Positions 45,441-54,848 of a stretch of 64,000 nt of DNA are shown here, piece by piece. Below the pieces are notes generated by a model. The model did no database searches. It saw nothing but the letters and a program-made list of their open reading frames with translations, and was not told the DNA's origin. Origin of the DNA: Chitinophagaceae bacterium. Its GTDB lineage: Bacteria > Bacteroidota > Bacteroidia > Chitinophagales > Chitinophagaceae. The stretch is from the NCBI GenBank assembly GCA_017307755.1, contig JAFKGQ010000008.1, positions 248,001 to 312,000 on the forward strand, written 5' to 3'. How positions within the stretch are numbered: position 1 is the first letter of the stretch; every line of letters begins with the position of its first letter. Made by a program: the position numbers and the translations under genes.

Positions 45441-48400
45441 CTATTTAACCCCAATTATCTCCACCATACTCCTTCCGCTTTGCCGTTTACTCACTTTTAT
45501 TTGCACCGGTATCCTTTCTGTCATTTCCTGCACGTGTGAAATAACGCCTACTTTCCGGCCTTGTTGGTTCAGACGCTCTAGTGCATCCATAGCAATATTG
45601 AGTGTATTTGGGTCCAACGAACCGAATCCTTCGTCGATGAACAGTGATTCTACTTGCATTCGAGTAGACGATATCGACGCTAACCCAAGAGCCAATGCCA
45701 GGGAAACCAAGAAGGACTCACCACCGGAAAGAGAGTACACGGTACGTACCTCATCGCCCATGTCTCGATCTACCACCTGCAACCCAAGCGTGTTCGGTAT
45801 GCGTTGCAGCATATAACGTCTGCTGAGAATACCCAGATGCACATTGGCAAAACTGAGTAAGACATCCAACGTATATTCCTGGGCAGCCTGACGAAACTTT
45901 TTACCATCAGCCGAGCCAATCACTTCGTTCAGCTTTCCCCAATTATCTACTTTCACTGCTTGTGATTCTATTCCTTGCAGTAAGTGTCTGATTCGATGCT
46001 TGTTAACGGCATCGTCCTCTAATCGGATTTCAACTTCATTTTGCTGGCGTACAAATTGTTGCACAGAGGTTCTGACTTCAATCAACAGCCGTTGTATGTC
46101 TTCTACCGGCTGCTCTGGCTGTCCCCGAAGGAGATGATGTTCTAAAGCCGTTTTCCGCTCATTAACCACAGACTGGGCACGAGTCAAAGCGTCATCCAAT
46201 TCCCGTAAAGCTGCTCGCTCTGCCTCTATCCAATCCGGAGTAAGTTGGAGAAGCTGGTCCAAGGCCTCAGCTGTAAGAGCATTTGTATGTGCCCGATTAT
46301 AGGCTTGCAACCATTGGTGGACCTGCTCGTGCAATTGGGCTTGCCGCTCCCTCAGAATCAGGATGTATTTTTCTTTTTGACCTTTCTCTGCAGTAATCCT
46401 GGTGATTTCTTCATGAAACTGATTTCTTTCTGCACGACATTTTTCTGCAAACCGTTGTGCTATCTCTAGGGCCTCCCGAAGCATTAGCTCGACATCTACC
46501 ACAGCTCGTCCTTCAAACAGTCCTGATCTTTCCGTTTTGAATTTCTGATATTGTAGATTTATTGCATTATAGTTCTGCTCTTTTAGTATAGTATCATTGG
46601 CAATTTTGGAGGCTTGCTCTCGTAATCCGTCTAAAGTGGCGACCAAAGTCCTCTCTCCTAACACATAGCTGTCCAGCTTCTGGAGGTTGGTTCTCCACTC
46701 TTTGGTAAAACGGCTTATCTTTTCTATAAAATCTTGATGATTGGCACTCCAGTTAGTAAACCATAGACTGGAAGTAAAATATTTGCTTAGTTCTGCTTGT
46801 ATAGCAGTAAGAATGTCGTTAAACTTACGGGTTTCGCTGCTCTGTTGCTGCATCTGCTCCTGCCGAAATTGCAAGTCCCGGGTAATATCTTTTACTTTAT
46901 TGACATTTTCCATTTGGCTCTTGTCGAGACGGTCACACTCATCGCGCTGCAACTCGGCTTTGCGTTGCATTTGTTTAACAGCTTCAAGCTGTTCCTGCAA
47001 TTTCTCCTGGCGCTTCTTCCTCTGCAATAGCAAGGTCCGCAGCCAATCATATCTTTGGGATACAGAAACTTCCATGCACTCGGCATGAATGCTGAATTTT
47101 TTCCAAGTCGTTTCTAGCGAAGCAACCTGTTGCTGTCTACTATTGCGTTCCTCTTCCTGAGAAGTAATCTCTTGCACCAACTTTGTTACAGCGTGCTGCA
47201 AACGGCTTTGCGTTCCCAGGAGTCCGAGGTATACCTGCTCCTTTTCCTGGTAGGCGGCTTTAAGTTCTGTCAGTACATGATGCAGCTGAGGATTTTCCGA
47301 AACATAAGGATGGTTCAGGCTGCCACATACAGGGCAAGGTTCACCCGGGCTGAGTTGTGTACGCAGCTGTTCTATACTTTCAGAGGCTGCCAACCATGCC
47401 TTATCCAACATCTGCTGCACCGTTTCTTTTTGCAAGAGAGCTTTGTTCAGTGCTATGTCAGTTGGATCAATCTGCTCTCGTTGACGATTCAGTTCCTGTT
47501 GTTGCACTTCCAGCTTTACAACTATACGAGTCAATTCTTGCTGTGTTGCATATAATAATTGCCAGTGTGCCGCGGCTTCCGCTAGTTGCTGCACAGCTGC
47601 GTCCGTTTGTAGTTTTTCCTGTTCTAGTACCTGTATGTGAACGGCTGCTAGAGCAGTCTGGGTAGCTTCATATTGCTGCCGAGCTTTTTGCATGGCGGCT
47701 TCGATGTCTGCCTGTTGCTGCTCTAACACCTTTCTATCCATCTGTAACTGCTCAGTTTCTTGGGTAATCTGTTGTAATTTAATTGATGCCTCGCGCCCCG
47801 ACTCCACCAACTGGCCTGCATCATTCAGCTTGGAAAGGATGAGGCTTTCGTGCTCGGCAATTGCCTGCCTGGAAGCATTGTCTGCTTTCCATTTAATAAG
47901 ACGGCCTATTTCTTCCGCGGTTACCTCTGCTTCCCGTTGCTTGATAGCCAAAATTTCGCTTAGTTTTTTCTGTTCAGCTTGAGCACCTTTGAGGTCTTCA
48001 TCTGCCTGCTGCATTTGCCTTTGCTTTTCGGAAAGCTGTACATCCAGAGCCTTGGCACGATCTAAGAGAGATTTCGCAGCTTCCTGTTCTTGTGCTTTTT
48101 CTTTTAAGGCCGTCACTGCCTGTTGCAGGATCTGATTGTTTAACTCTTGCTTATGCAGCAATTGGTCAAGTACTTCTTGAAGGTTCTGAGACTGTTCCAG
48201 CTGCTCTACCAATTGCTGCTTGGTCGAATGCTGATTTTCTGTTGGCGTACGTATGTTCTGCACCAGTTCAGCCTTTTGCAATTGCTCCAAGCGGGGGCGA
48301 GCTTCTTCTTTCTCATTAAGGGCCAACTCCTGTTGCCGAGCTGCAGCTTCCATATTAGCTTGCAGAGAGCTGAGCTTTTCATACCACGAAATTTCAATGT

Positions 48401-49160
48401 TAAGCTCATTTACCTGATGTTCCTGCTTTTGTATCGTTGTGGCCAATTCCCCTTTTTGTATAACCAGTTGTTCCAACTCTTCGGGAGTAAGCGTGGGAAT
48501 ACCCTCTCGTTGCAGGTTCAGATCGTGCAACCGCTGCTGTTCTTCTTTGTGCCTTTCAAAAATACGCATGGAGATTACCGAATACACTTGTGTGCCAGTG
48601 AGTTTTTCCAATAGTGACGATTTTTCGTCTTTTCCCGCCTTCAAGAAGGCGGAAAAATCGCCCTGGGCCAACAGGACGGAACGGGTAAATTGTTCGAAAT
48701 TTAGACCGACCAAGCGTTCAATCTCCTGTAATATTTCGCTCTTCCTGCCGAGGATATCGTTTTGGGTGCTTATATTTTTTAATATAATTTCATAGGCCTG
48801 CAAGTTGCCATCGGCACGGTTCCGTGCCCTTCGGACACTCCAGTTAGCCCGGTAATGCTGCTGATCTGTACCTACAAAATCTACTTCTGCAAAACCTTCG
48901 GCGCTCCCATCCCGCAAGATGCCTCTTACATCGTTTTGGAGAATTTCCTTTACTTCTATACCGCTTTCGGCCAGCTTGTAGCGTGGCGTTTTTGCATATA
49001 ACGCCAAGCAAAGTGCATCCAGGATAGTAGACTTCCCGGCACCCGTAGGCCCAGTTATGGCATAAATTCCTGCTGCGAAGAGTGGCTCCTTTGTGAAATC
49101 AATCTCCGTAACACCTTCCAACGAAGCCAAGTTTTTAACACGTATAGCCAATATTCTCAT
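45441..49160 (-). CDS. sbcC: SbcC-like Rad50 family ATPase
   Basis: A 1239-aa Rad50/SbcC protein, the ATPase partner of the SbcD nuclease. The P-loop region is YAITGPTGAGKSTILDAL (about 33-50); the zinc hook CPVCGS is at about residue 611 between long Gln-rich coiled-coil arms; the C-terminus has the signature LSGGESFLVSLALALGLA and Walker B LFIDEGFGSLDPN. All motifs look intact. It normally processes hairpins and DNA ends. It starts 3 bp after SbcD and ends 17 bp before the ABC-3C effector. Its base composition is less AT-rich than the ABC-3C genes that follow. Confidence 0.95.
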   Translation of the reverse strand: MRILAIRVKNLASLEGVTEIDFTKEPLFAAGIYAITGPTGAGKSTILDALCLALYAKTPRYKLAESGIEVKEILQNDVRGILRDGSAEGFAEVDFVGTDQQHYRANWSVRRARNRADGNLQAYEIILKNISTQNDILGRKSEILQEIERLVGLNFEQFTRSVLLAQGDFSAFLKAGKDEKSSLLEKLTGTQVYSVISMRIFERHKEEQQRLHDLNLQREGIPTLTPEELEQLVIQKGELATTIQKQEHQVNELNIEISWYEKLSSLQANMEAAARQQELALNEKEEARPRLEQLQKAELVQNIRTPTENQHSTKQQLVEQLEQSQNLQEVLDQLLHKQELNNQILQQAVTALKEKAQEQEAAKSLLDRAKALDVQLSEKQRQMQQADEDLKGAQAEQKKLSEILAIKQREAEVTAEEIGRLIKWKADNASRQAIAEHESLILSKLNDAGQLVESGREASIKLQQITQETEQLQMDRKVLEQQQADIEAAMQKARQQYEATQTALAAVHIQVLEQEKLQTDAAVQQLAEAAAHWQLLYATQQELTRIVVKLEVQQQELNRQREQIDPTDIALNKALLQKETVQQMLDKAWLAASESIEQLRTQLSPGEPCPVCGSLNHPYVSENPQLHHVLTELKAAYQEKEQVYLGLLGTQSRLQHAVTKLVQEITSQEEERNSRQQQVASLETTWKKFSIHAECMEVSVSQRYDWLRTLLLQRKKRQEKLQEQLEAVKQMQRKAELQRDECDRLDKSQMENVNKVKDITRDLQFRQEQMQQQSSETRKFNDILTAIQAELSKYFTSSLWFTNWSANHQDFIEKISRFTKEWRTNLQKLDSYVLGERTLVATLDGLREQASKIANDTILKEQNYNAINLQYQKFKTERSGLFEGRAVVDVELMLREALEIAQRFAEKCRAERNQFHEEITRITAEKGQKEKYILILRERQAQLHEQVHQWLQAYNRAHTNALTAEALDQLLQLTPDWIEAERAALRELDDALTRAQSVVNERKTALEHHLLRGQPEQPVEDIQRLLIEVRTSVQQFVRQQNEVEIRLEDDAVNKHRIRHLLQGIESQAVKVDNWGKLNEVIGSADGKKFRQAAQEYTLDVLLSFANVHLGILSRRYMLQRIPNTLGLQVVDRDMGDEVRTVYSLSGGESFLVSLALALGLASISSTRMQVESLFIDEGFGSLDPNTLNIAMDALERLNQQGRKVGVISHVQEMTERIPVQIKVSKRQSGRSMVEIIGVK

Positions 49161-49163
49161 AGA

Positions 49164-50405
49164 TTACTCGTTTTGGGTTACCTCCGCAGCTACCTCACGA
49201 AATAGGTTTGCAAGCTCTTCAGGTACTGGATTATTGTATTTGGCTTGAAAGACCCGTGTAAATACGTCCGTAGGATTCAACTCATGTAACAGATTGGGTG
49301 AAGTACCCTGCGAGTTGGCATTGGCAACCAATGTCTCGGCGTACCGAACATCAATCTTTGCCAGGCGGACATATTTCCCAGCCAATGCTTGCTGTACTCT
49401 ATGACCTAGGCCAGGATCCGGTCCTTCACTCAGTACGCATACTTCCAGGTAAAGGGCTGGTTCCTCCTGACCATTAGTATCGGGTAGTTGCTGTAAAGCA
49501 GATAATACCTCTGTCAACCTGCTATGGGTAGCCGGCACTCGCAACAACGGCACCGATACAGGAACTTGGATTGTATCTAACTTTGTTATAGTCTCCCCTT
49601 CTAACTCAAATAAAATCACCTGGTGCCTATAGTTTATCTCAGAAAAAGACATGGGCAATGGACTACCGGAGTAGCGCACATTCTCCCTGCCACCGATGCG
49701 CTGTGCCTTGTGTATATGTCCTAAGGCTACGTAACTGATTTCACTAGGAAATGCATCCGCGCCGATACATTCCACTCCTCCCATGATAAGCCGCTCTTGA
49801 TTGTCCATATCCGTCACGTTAGCCTGTTGGGTATGTAAGTGTCCCATGGCAATGACGGCCTGCCCAGGTCGTTTCTTTATAAGAGCACGTTGGTATAGCT
49901 CTTCATAAAAGTGAGCTACGCCTGCTGCATAAGGATTTTCAACTTCAAGAATTGCCGGATAATCGCCGGACCTTAGGAAGGGAACTGCCAAGCACCAAGC
50001 CTTGACTTCTCCGTGTGCGTCATGCAAGGGAATAATCAGTTTCTCATAATCTATGTTACCCTCACTATCTCTTTCCACAAGTCCTACTATGTGTATGTTT
50101 GATGATTCCAGCAGGGGCTTAGGAGACTCAAGTCTTGCGGCAGAGTCGTGATTGCCCGCAGTGACAACAATCTCCAGGCTTGGACATCTACCTGTAGCCC
50201 GATTTAAAAAACTGTAAAATTGTCGGATGGATGCAGCTGATGGATTTGATAGATCGAATACATCTCCACTGAGAAGCATTACATCTACAGCTTCCTCCTC
50301 AAGTGTGTTTATTAGCCACTCGAGGAATTGTTGATGTTCCCAAGAGCGGTCATATTCATAAAACAATTGGCCAATATGCCAGTCAGCAGTGTGAAGTATC
50401 TTCAT
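49164..50405 (-). CDS. sbcD: SbcD-like Mre11 family nuclease subunit
   Basis: A 413-aa metallophosphatase-fold nuclease. Catalytic motifs visible are HTADWHIGQ (D8, H10), LLSGDVFD, VTAGNHDSAARLES, AMGHLHT and VALGHIHKAQ, all the Mre11/SbcD motifs. It is the first gene of the minus-strand array that runs through SbcC, the ABC-3C genes and Wadjet. The C-terminal part has the usual SbcD cap region. It diverges from the AbiE pair with about 400 bp between starts. Confidence 0.95.
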   Translation of the reverse strand: MKILHTADWHIGQLFYEYDRSWEHQQFLEWLINTLEEEAVDVMLLSGDVFDLSNPSAASIRQFYSFLNRATGRCPSLEIVVTAGNHDSAARLESPKPLLESSNIHIVGLVERDSEGNIDYEKLIIPLHDAHGEVKAWCLAVPFLRSGDYPAILEVENPYAAGVAHFYEELYQRALIKKRPGQAVIAMGHLHTQQANVTDMDNQERLIMGGVECIGADAFPSEISYVALGHIHKAQRIGGRENVRYSGSPLPMSFSEINYRHQVILFELEGETITKLDTIQVPVSVPLLRVPATHSRLTEVLSALQQLPDTNGQEEPALYLEVCVLSEGPDPGLGHRVQQALAGKYVRLAKIDVRYAETLVANANSQGTSPNLLHELNPTDVFTRVFQAKYNNPVPEELANLFREVAAEVTQNE

Positions 50406-50811
50406 TGAATAGGGTTTAGTAACTCCTCCAATTATTGGTTCCCTTTGAAAACAATTTAACTTTCAAAGAAAAGTAAGCATTTGCCAAAATAATTTTGAGG
50501 AAGCTTCACAGGAATCCGGATACAGAAATAGACGATCTACGTAGGGGAATAGAGCAAGTTAACTAACTAAGTTAAAAACTACAAGTCGTGTAGTATTTTT
50601 ATGTGCAGGCAGTAGAATTATTACTTATTCATTCAATTCTACTAATTGATTTTCAGATATTAAGAACAGGTGCTCTTTCGATGTTCTTGCAATTGATTGA
50701 GAATAAGTCATCTATGAAATAAAACCAAATATTGGCCTATAAATGAATATTTTGGCTTATTTTTGAAATCAAATAATTGCCAATAACATAAAAAATTGGC
50801 TATTTTTGGTA
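50406..50811. promoter_or_regulatory. Divergent intergenic region with AbiE operator-like repeats
   Basis: An AT-rich stretch of about 400 bp between sbcD (minus) and abiEi (plus); no gene is seen in it. The right part carries TTGGCCTAT (50732), TTGGCTTAT (50752) and TTGGCTAT (50796) as near-direct repeats, and GCCAAT (50779) facing ATTGGC (50794) as a 6+6 inverted repeat. TATTTTTG (50758-50765 and 50801-50808) fits the Bacteroidota -7 box TAnnTTTG. AbiEi antitoxins are known to repress their own promoter through repeats, so this is a candidate autoregulatory operator. Confidence 0.5.
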
Positions 50812-51570
50812 ATGAGAAAAAAAGCTAAAGATCAATTCGTCCGTTTTTTCAAAGGAAAACCTCAGTTTACCCGCGAGGAGCTCCATGATTATTTTCTTGC
50901 CATAGAGGGAGAAATAAACGAGGGCACCTTTGGATGGCGGATCTATGATCTTAAACAAAAAAACATCCTGCGAGAAATACAACGGGGCTGGTACACTTTG
51001 GAAGTGCGCCCCGTTTATAAACCCGTTATAGACCCTACCATACAAGAACTGGCAAATCTCCTAAAAAAAAGCTTTCGAAATGTGCCAAACTGCATATGGA
51101 ACATCAGTTGGCTCAACGAATTTACTGTACATCAATTCAGCAGTGAACGTATTATATTGGAAACAGAAAAGGACCTCCAGGAATCACTGGCCAATATTTT
51201 AGGAGATAACGGCTACCATAATGTCATTTGGTCCATAAAGGGGCAACCGCCACGAAATAACTTCAAAGAAATACCCATACTCTTATTACCTTTAATCTCC
51301 AGGGCGCCTGTACAAAGCATCACAATAGACGACAGCCCGTCCGTTGTTATTCCAACACTTGAAAAAATATTGGTAGACATCTACGAGGGGAGTAGCGCAT
51401 TTCACTTTCTTCAAGGCGCAGAAATAGAAAGGATATTTGAGCATGCTATTGAACGTTATGCCATCAATTATTCTACGTTGCTCAACTATGCAAGACGTAG
51501 GGGAAAAGATATCGAGCTACGCGCATTCCTATCGAAGTATGTCCAGGATACGGTTAAAAATTATGATTAA
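50812..51570 (+). CDS. AbiEi-like antitoxin of a type IV toxin-antitoxin pair
   Basis: A 252-aa protein; the start is the ATG at 50812 (MRKKAKDQFVRFF), with a TTG at 50806 as a less likely alternative. The N-terminus is winged-helix-like (FTREELHDYFLAI, GTFGWRIYDLKQKNILREI, QRGWYTL), typical of AbiEi antitoxins that bind their own operator. The C-terminal part (VVIPTLEKILVDIYEGSSAF) is the domain expected to counter the toxin. It overlaps the AbiEii gene by one base at the stop/start. Its AT-rich composition matches the island. Confidence 0.82.
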   Translation: MRKKAKDQFVRFFKGKPQFTREELHDYFLAIEGEINEGTFGWRIYDLKQKNILREIQRGWYTLEVRPVYKPVIDPTIQELANLLKKSFRNVPNCIWNISWLNEFTVHQFSSERIILETEKDLQESLANILGDNGYHNVIWSIKGQPPRNNFKEIPILLLPLISRAPVQSITIDDSPSVVIPTLEKILVDIYEGSSAFHFLQGAEIERIFEHAIERYAINYSTLLNYARRRGKDIELRAFLSKYVQDTVKNYD

Positions 51571-52643
51571 TGATCGGATTGCATTGCTTTGAGAAAGAGT
51601 GGATCGACAGCTTTCGCAGGCAAAAGGGGTATGAGAAAATAAACCCTCCATTACTGGAGAAGATGATCCATGCCCTTTCACTGCTCCAACATTTGCAAAC
51701 CCAAAGCCTTCATTTCATTTTCAAAGGTGGGACTAGCCTTATGCTGTTATTGGATAAGACTACAAGGTTCTCAGTTGATATCGACATTATAACAGAAGAA
51801 AGCAGAGAAACAATAGAGGAAGTATTGGATAAGGTAATAGGAACTTCCCATTTTGTAAGCTGGAGATTGGATAGAAAAAGAAGCTATAAGCCCGGAATTC
51901 CCAAAGCTCACTACGAATTGGAATATGATTCCCGGGTAAATAAAAATTCGAATTATATCCTGTTGGATATTCTCTTTGAAAAAGCCCATTACCCGATCTT
52001 ACAGCAACGGCCAGTACTGAGTTTTTTCATCGAAACGGCCACATTGATCCCTGTAAACGTTCCGACAGTCGAAGGCATCACAGGAGATAAATTGACGGCC
52101 TTTGCCCCTACCACAACAGGCATCCTTTACGGAAAAGGAAAGGAACTGGAAATGATCAAACAGCTTTATGACCTGGGGAACCTCTTTAATCATATCCAGT
52201 CCCTACAGGAAGTAGCCAATAGTTTCTCCGCTTTTGCTGCCCAGGAAATCGCCTACCGAGATCTTACAATTAAGCCTGCCGATATTCTGCGGGATAGCCT
52301 GGATACCTGCCGGATCATTGGCTTCCGTAATCGCAGCAATACGGAACCAGATAAATCACGGTTTGCGGAGCTGCAGCGAGGGATTGCAAGTTTCAGCGAA
52401 TTTCCGGTGGCAGGAAGTTTTCGGATCGATGAGGCTATCACCGCTGCCGCTAAAGTATCTTATTTATGTGCTAAGCTATTGACAGAAAACAACAGCGCAT
52501 TGGAGCGTTATGATCAGCAGAATATATCGGATCTGTCAATTAAAAATCCACAATGGAATGCGCTCAATAAATTAAAACGGCTCCCAGATCAGGCAGCCTT
52601 TTATTATTGGTATAAGTGTCTGGAATTATTGGGCCGGATTTAA
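51570..52643 (+). CDS. AbiEii-like nucleotidyltransferase toxin
   Basis: A 357-aa AbiEii/AbiGii-family nucleotidyltransferase. The motif I GS-like element is FKGGTSLMLLLDKTTRFSVD (51-70) with the metal-binding DxD at D70/D72 (SVDIDII). The C-terminus is helical. AbiE systems cause reversible growth arrest and phage abortive infection. The start follows the antitoxin gene directly, giving the usual antitoxin-toxin order; the last 4 bp overlap the convergent XRE gene. Confidence 0.9.
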   Translation: MIGLHCFEKEWIDSFRRQKGYEKINPPLLEKMIHALSLLQHLQTQSLHFIFKGGTSLMLLLDKTTRFSVDIDIITEESRETIEEVLDKVIGTSHFVSWRLDRKRSYKPGIPKAHYELEYDSRVNKNSNYILLDILFEKAHYPILQQRPVLSFFIETATLIPVNVPTVEGITGDKLTAFAPTTTGILYGKGKELEMIKQLYDLGNLFNHIQSLQEVANSFSAFAAQEIAYRDLTIKPADILRDSLDTCRIIGFRNRSNTEPDKSRFAELQRGIASFSEFPVAGSFRIDEAITAAAKVSYLCAKLLTENNSALERYDQQNISDLSIKNPQWNALNKLKRLPDQAAFYYWYKCLELLGRI

Positions 52644-53005
52644 TCTTTAGTGATTCTGCACTCCTTCAGTTCGCATTGCAACTCCATAATTTTCTCGTCT
52701 TTTTTTGCAAGCTCCACTTTAAAATATTCAATCACTTCCTTCATTGAATGCGGCAAATCATCCTGCTTCGCAGGCATAGGCAGTTTGAGAAGGGAGGTTT
52801 CATCGAATTGCTCAATGGCTTCGACCGGCAACCCCAACACCCTGGCAGCATCTTCTAACTTTTTCTTAGAAATTGTTTCCCGCTTTTCCAGCTTGGATAT
52901 ATGCTGCTGCGTAGTACCCATTGCGCGGGCAAATGCTTCCTGTTTCATTCCGAGCAGTTGCCGGATGCAACGCAGATTGTTGCCGTGGTGGATCGTATGT
53001 GCCAT
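52640..53005 (-). CDS. XRE-family helix-turn-helix regulator
   Basis: A 121-aa DNA-binding protein starting at MAHTIHHGNNLRCIRQLLG; an upstream in-frame ATG would add 25 residues of unlikely sequence. The HTH core is NLRCIRQLLGMKQEAFARAM then GTTQQHISKLEKRE (about residues 9-42). The C-terminal half is a charged helix (VIEYFKVELAKKDEKIMELQ), a likely dimerisation coil. It is convergent with the AbiE toxin and may regulate this region or belong to a separate unit. Confidence 0.85.
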   Translation of the reverse strand: MAHTIHHGNNLRCIRQLLGMKQEAFARAMGTTQQHISKLEKRETISKKKLEDAARVLGLPVEAIEQFDETSLLKLPMPAKQDDLPHSMKEVIEYFKVELAKKDEKIMELQCELKECRITKD

Positions 53006-53363
53006 AGGTTGAGACGAAAGAGTTAACAAGGATAGACAGTTCGTTCGGAAATCGACTGTTGGATTAAAATTACAAAACATTGATAATCAATAAAATAAAT
53101 TCCATATATTCGCCTATGTAAATAACACCGTTTCCACGGCGTTCAATAAATATTATTTTTGACGTTCTTCATGAAATTGAAGGACTTCGCTATAAGTCTC
53201 ACGCAGAAAACCGCTAATTTTCAGTGTAGTTGAGATGATAGTGAAAGCCCGTTCTATACCATATAGGGTGGGTCTCTATCAGCTTATCAACTACGGGCTC
53301 TTAGCGGTGCCTCTGCGTGGTAAGACGGGGCCCGCCCTTTATATTTCAGTTCTTGGAGTCCCG

Positions 53364-53403
53364 CTTACAGTAGACTTACATTTTATGAACCCTATAATGT
53401 AAG
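53364..53403. promoter_or_regulatory. Inverted and direct CTTACA repeats upstream of the HEPN gene
   Basis: CTTACATT (53375-53382) and AATGTAAG (53396-53403) form a perfect 8+8 inverted repeat immediately before the start codon at 53409; a further CTTACA lies at 53364-53369. The placement over the expected ribosome entry or promoter end suggests repressor binding or an RNA hairpin. The rest of the 400-bp gap between the XRE and HEPN genes holds no gene that I can see. Confidence 0.45.
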
Positions 53404-53408
53404 TGTCT

Positions 53409-54320
53409 ATGAACATCTCCTTGCCGCTGACGACCGGATTCCTTCCCAGGTCGCAACAACAGTTGATGGCTGAACTAATCGGTAAAATTGTTGAGGCCGT
53501 CCATCCGGAAAAGATCATATGCTATGGCATCCGGTCGGCTCATTACCAGGATTGGGGGTGTTTCCTCGATGTTGGAGGAATAAAGGAGGACACTCGTTTA
53601 AGCCTAGACCTCTTGATCATTGCGTCTGCCGCAAAAGGTAAGGCAGAGCAGGATATTAGCCAGGCAGCGGAACAGGTTTGTCAACCCTGGGCTGATGTAC
53701 ACTGCATCACCCATAAAATACATACGGTGAACAATGACCTGGCCAAAGGCGTCCATTTCTTTTGCGCTTTGTATCAAAGAGGGATGGTCGTATATGATTC
53801 CGGAGGGACGTCCTTACTTAGTCCTGGCCGAATGGAAGGCAGCACCCCAGAGAAAGCAATTATAGAAGGCATTTGGACACGCTGGTTTGGGCTGGCATTG
53901 AATTTTTTCAAATCCGCTGAAGAGTCGCTGAAATATGAAAGGCCGGATCTCACCGCATTTATGCTGCACCAAGCCGTAGAGCATACCTGCGGGGCGCTGA
54001 TCAGGGTATTCACGGGCTACCGGCCTAATACCCATAACCTAACCCGTCTCTTGATGATGGTCGAGAGCTTCACCCGTCAACTACATGCAGTCTTTCCCCG
54101 TGTCACCAAGGAGGAAGAAGAAATATATGGCATCTTACAGCGGGGTTATTTGGATGCTAGGTACAAGGAGGATTATACTGTTCCACCAGCCATGTTAGGG
54201 CTATTACTCGAACGGGTGGAGCGATTGCAAAGCCTAGCCGCCGGGCTCTACAACGAGAAACTATCCAGGTACAACAGTTCGGCATTTAGCACAATGGCAG
54301 GAACGCTTGATTTTCCGTAG
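53409..54320 (+). CDS. NTase-like plus HEPN domain protein
   Basis: A 303-aa protein; ATG at 53409 is preferred over an upstream GTG (53403). The N-terminal half has a nucleotidyltransferase-like layout (AVHPEKIICYGIRSAHYQ, then SLDLLIIAS), but the usual GS...DxD motif is degenerate. The C-terminal half is a HEPN domain: ERPDLTAFMLHQAVEHTCGA (about residues 178-197), the paired helix with NTHNLTRLLMM, and RGYLDARYKEDY (about 246-257). Such fused NTase-HEPN proteins are found in toxin and defence settings; HEPN domains can be RNases. A conserved R-x4-H is not clear, so RNase activity is uncertain. Confidence 0.78.
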   Translation: MNISLPLTTGFLPRSQQQLMAELIGKIVEAVHPEKIICYGIRSAHYQDWGCFLDVGGIKEDTRLSLDLLIIASAAKGKAEQDISQAAEQVCQPWADVHCITHKIHTVNNDLAKGVHFFCALYQRGMVVYDSGGTSLLSPGRMEGSTPEKAIIEGIWTRWFGLALNFFKSAEESLKYERPDLTAFMLHQAVEHTCGALIRVFTGYRPNTHNLTRLLMMVESFTRQLHAVFPRVTKEEEEIYGILQRGYLDARYKEDYTVPPAMLGLLLERVERLQSLAAGLYNEKLSRYNSSAFSTMAGTLDFP

Positions 54321-54323
54321 GCT

Positions 54324-54848
54324 CTATAGGATCTGATCCTTGTAACAAGGCAGCACGTTACCCTGTTCATCCAACCAAGATGGAAGGAGGTAGTAGTAAC
54401 CACGGACACCCTTTACCTTTTGCTGGATCACCCGGCCATAAGTAACGGCATTGTGAAGGAAGGCTGAAAAGTATTGCACTTTGTTGTGATGATCGGCTAA
54501 TGACGGCTCCCTTTTTTCCAGGAGGTGGATCAATTCGGGCGATCGTAAGGGGCGGTCTTCCTGGCGTAGGGTAAAAACGATCTTGCTGACCATACTGGAA
54601 GTGGCTTGATAGCCGTCAGCGTTCAGCCGATCGTTTGCTTGTTTTTCCAGCTCCCGGACCCGATGGAGGAGCGTCTCTCGTTCTGTAAAGACTTCTTTGA
54701 GCAAATGGTGCTGGTTGGCCAGCTCTTTTTCTTGCTTTTCGATTATTTGGACCAGCTCTTCCTTGCTGGCCTGCAATAAACTGGCCCGCTGGCGGGATGA
54801 AGAAGTAGGGGAGGTATTCATATGGAGGATGATCTTATTGGTTTTCAT
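54324..54848 (-). CDS. Unrecognised coiled-coil protein with a winged-helix-like end
   Basis: A 174-aa protein of unknown family. Residues about 28-75 form a coiled coil (LVQIIEKQEKELANQHHLLK); the C-terminal half (MVSKIVFTLRQEDRPLRSPE, then KVQYFSAFLHNAVTYGRVIQ and KVKGVRGYYYLLPSWL) has the spacing of a winged helix. It is convergent with the HEPN gene, 3 bp apart, and divergent from the next gene. A DNA-binding role in the element is inferred. Confidence 0.6.
   Translation of the reverse strand: MKTNKIILHMNTSPTSSSRQRASLLQASKEELVQIIEKQEKELANQHHLLKEVFTERETLLHRVRELEKQANDRLNADGYQATSSMVSKIVFTLRQEDRPLRSPELIHLLEKREPSLADHHNKVQYFSAFLHNAVTYGRVIQQKVKGVRGYYYLLPSWLDEQGNVLPCYKDQIL

Noticed and set aside
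45441..49160. Reading SbcC as part of the ABC-3C system
   Set aside because: It has the full SbcC zinc hook and signature and is paired with SbcD; the ABC-3C module has its own ATPase downstream.
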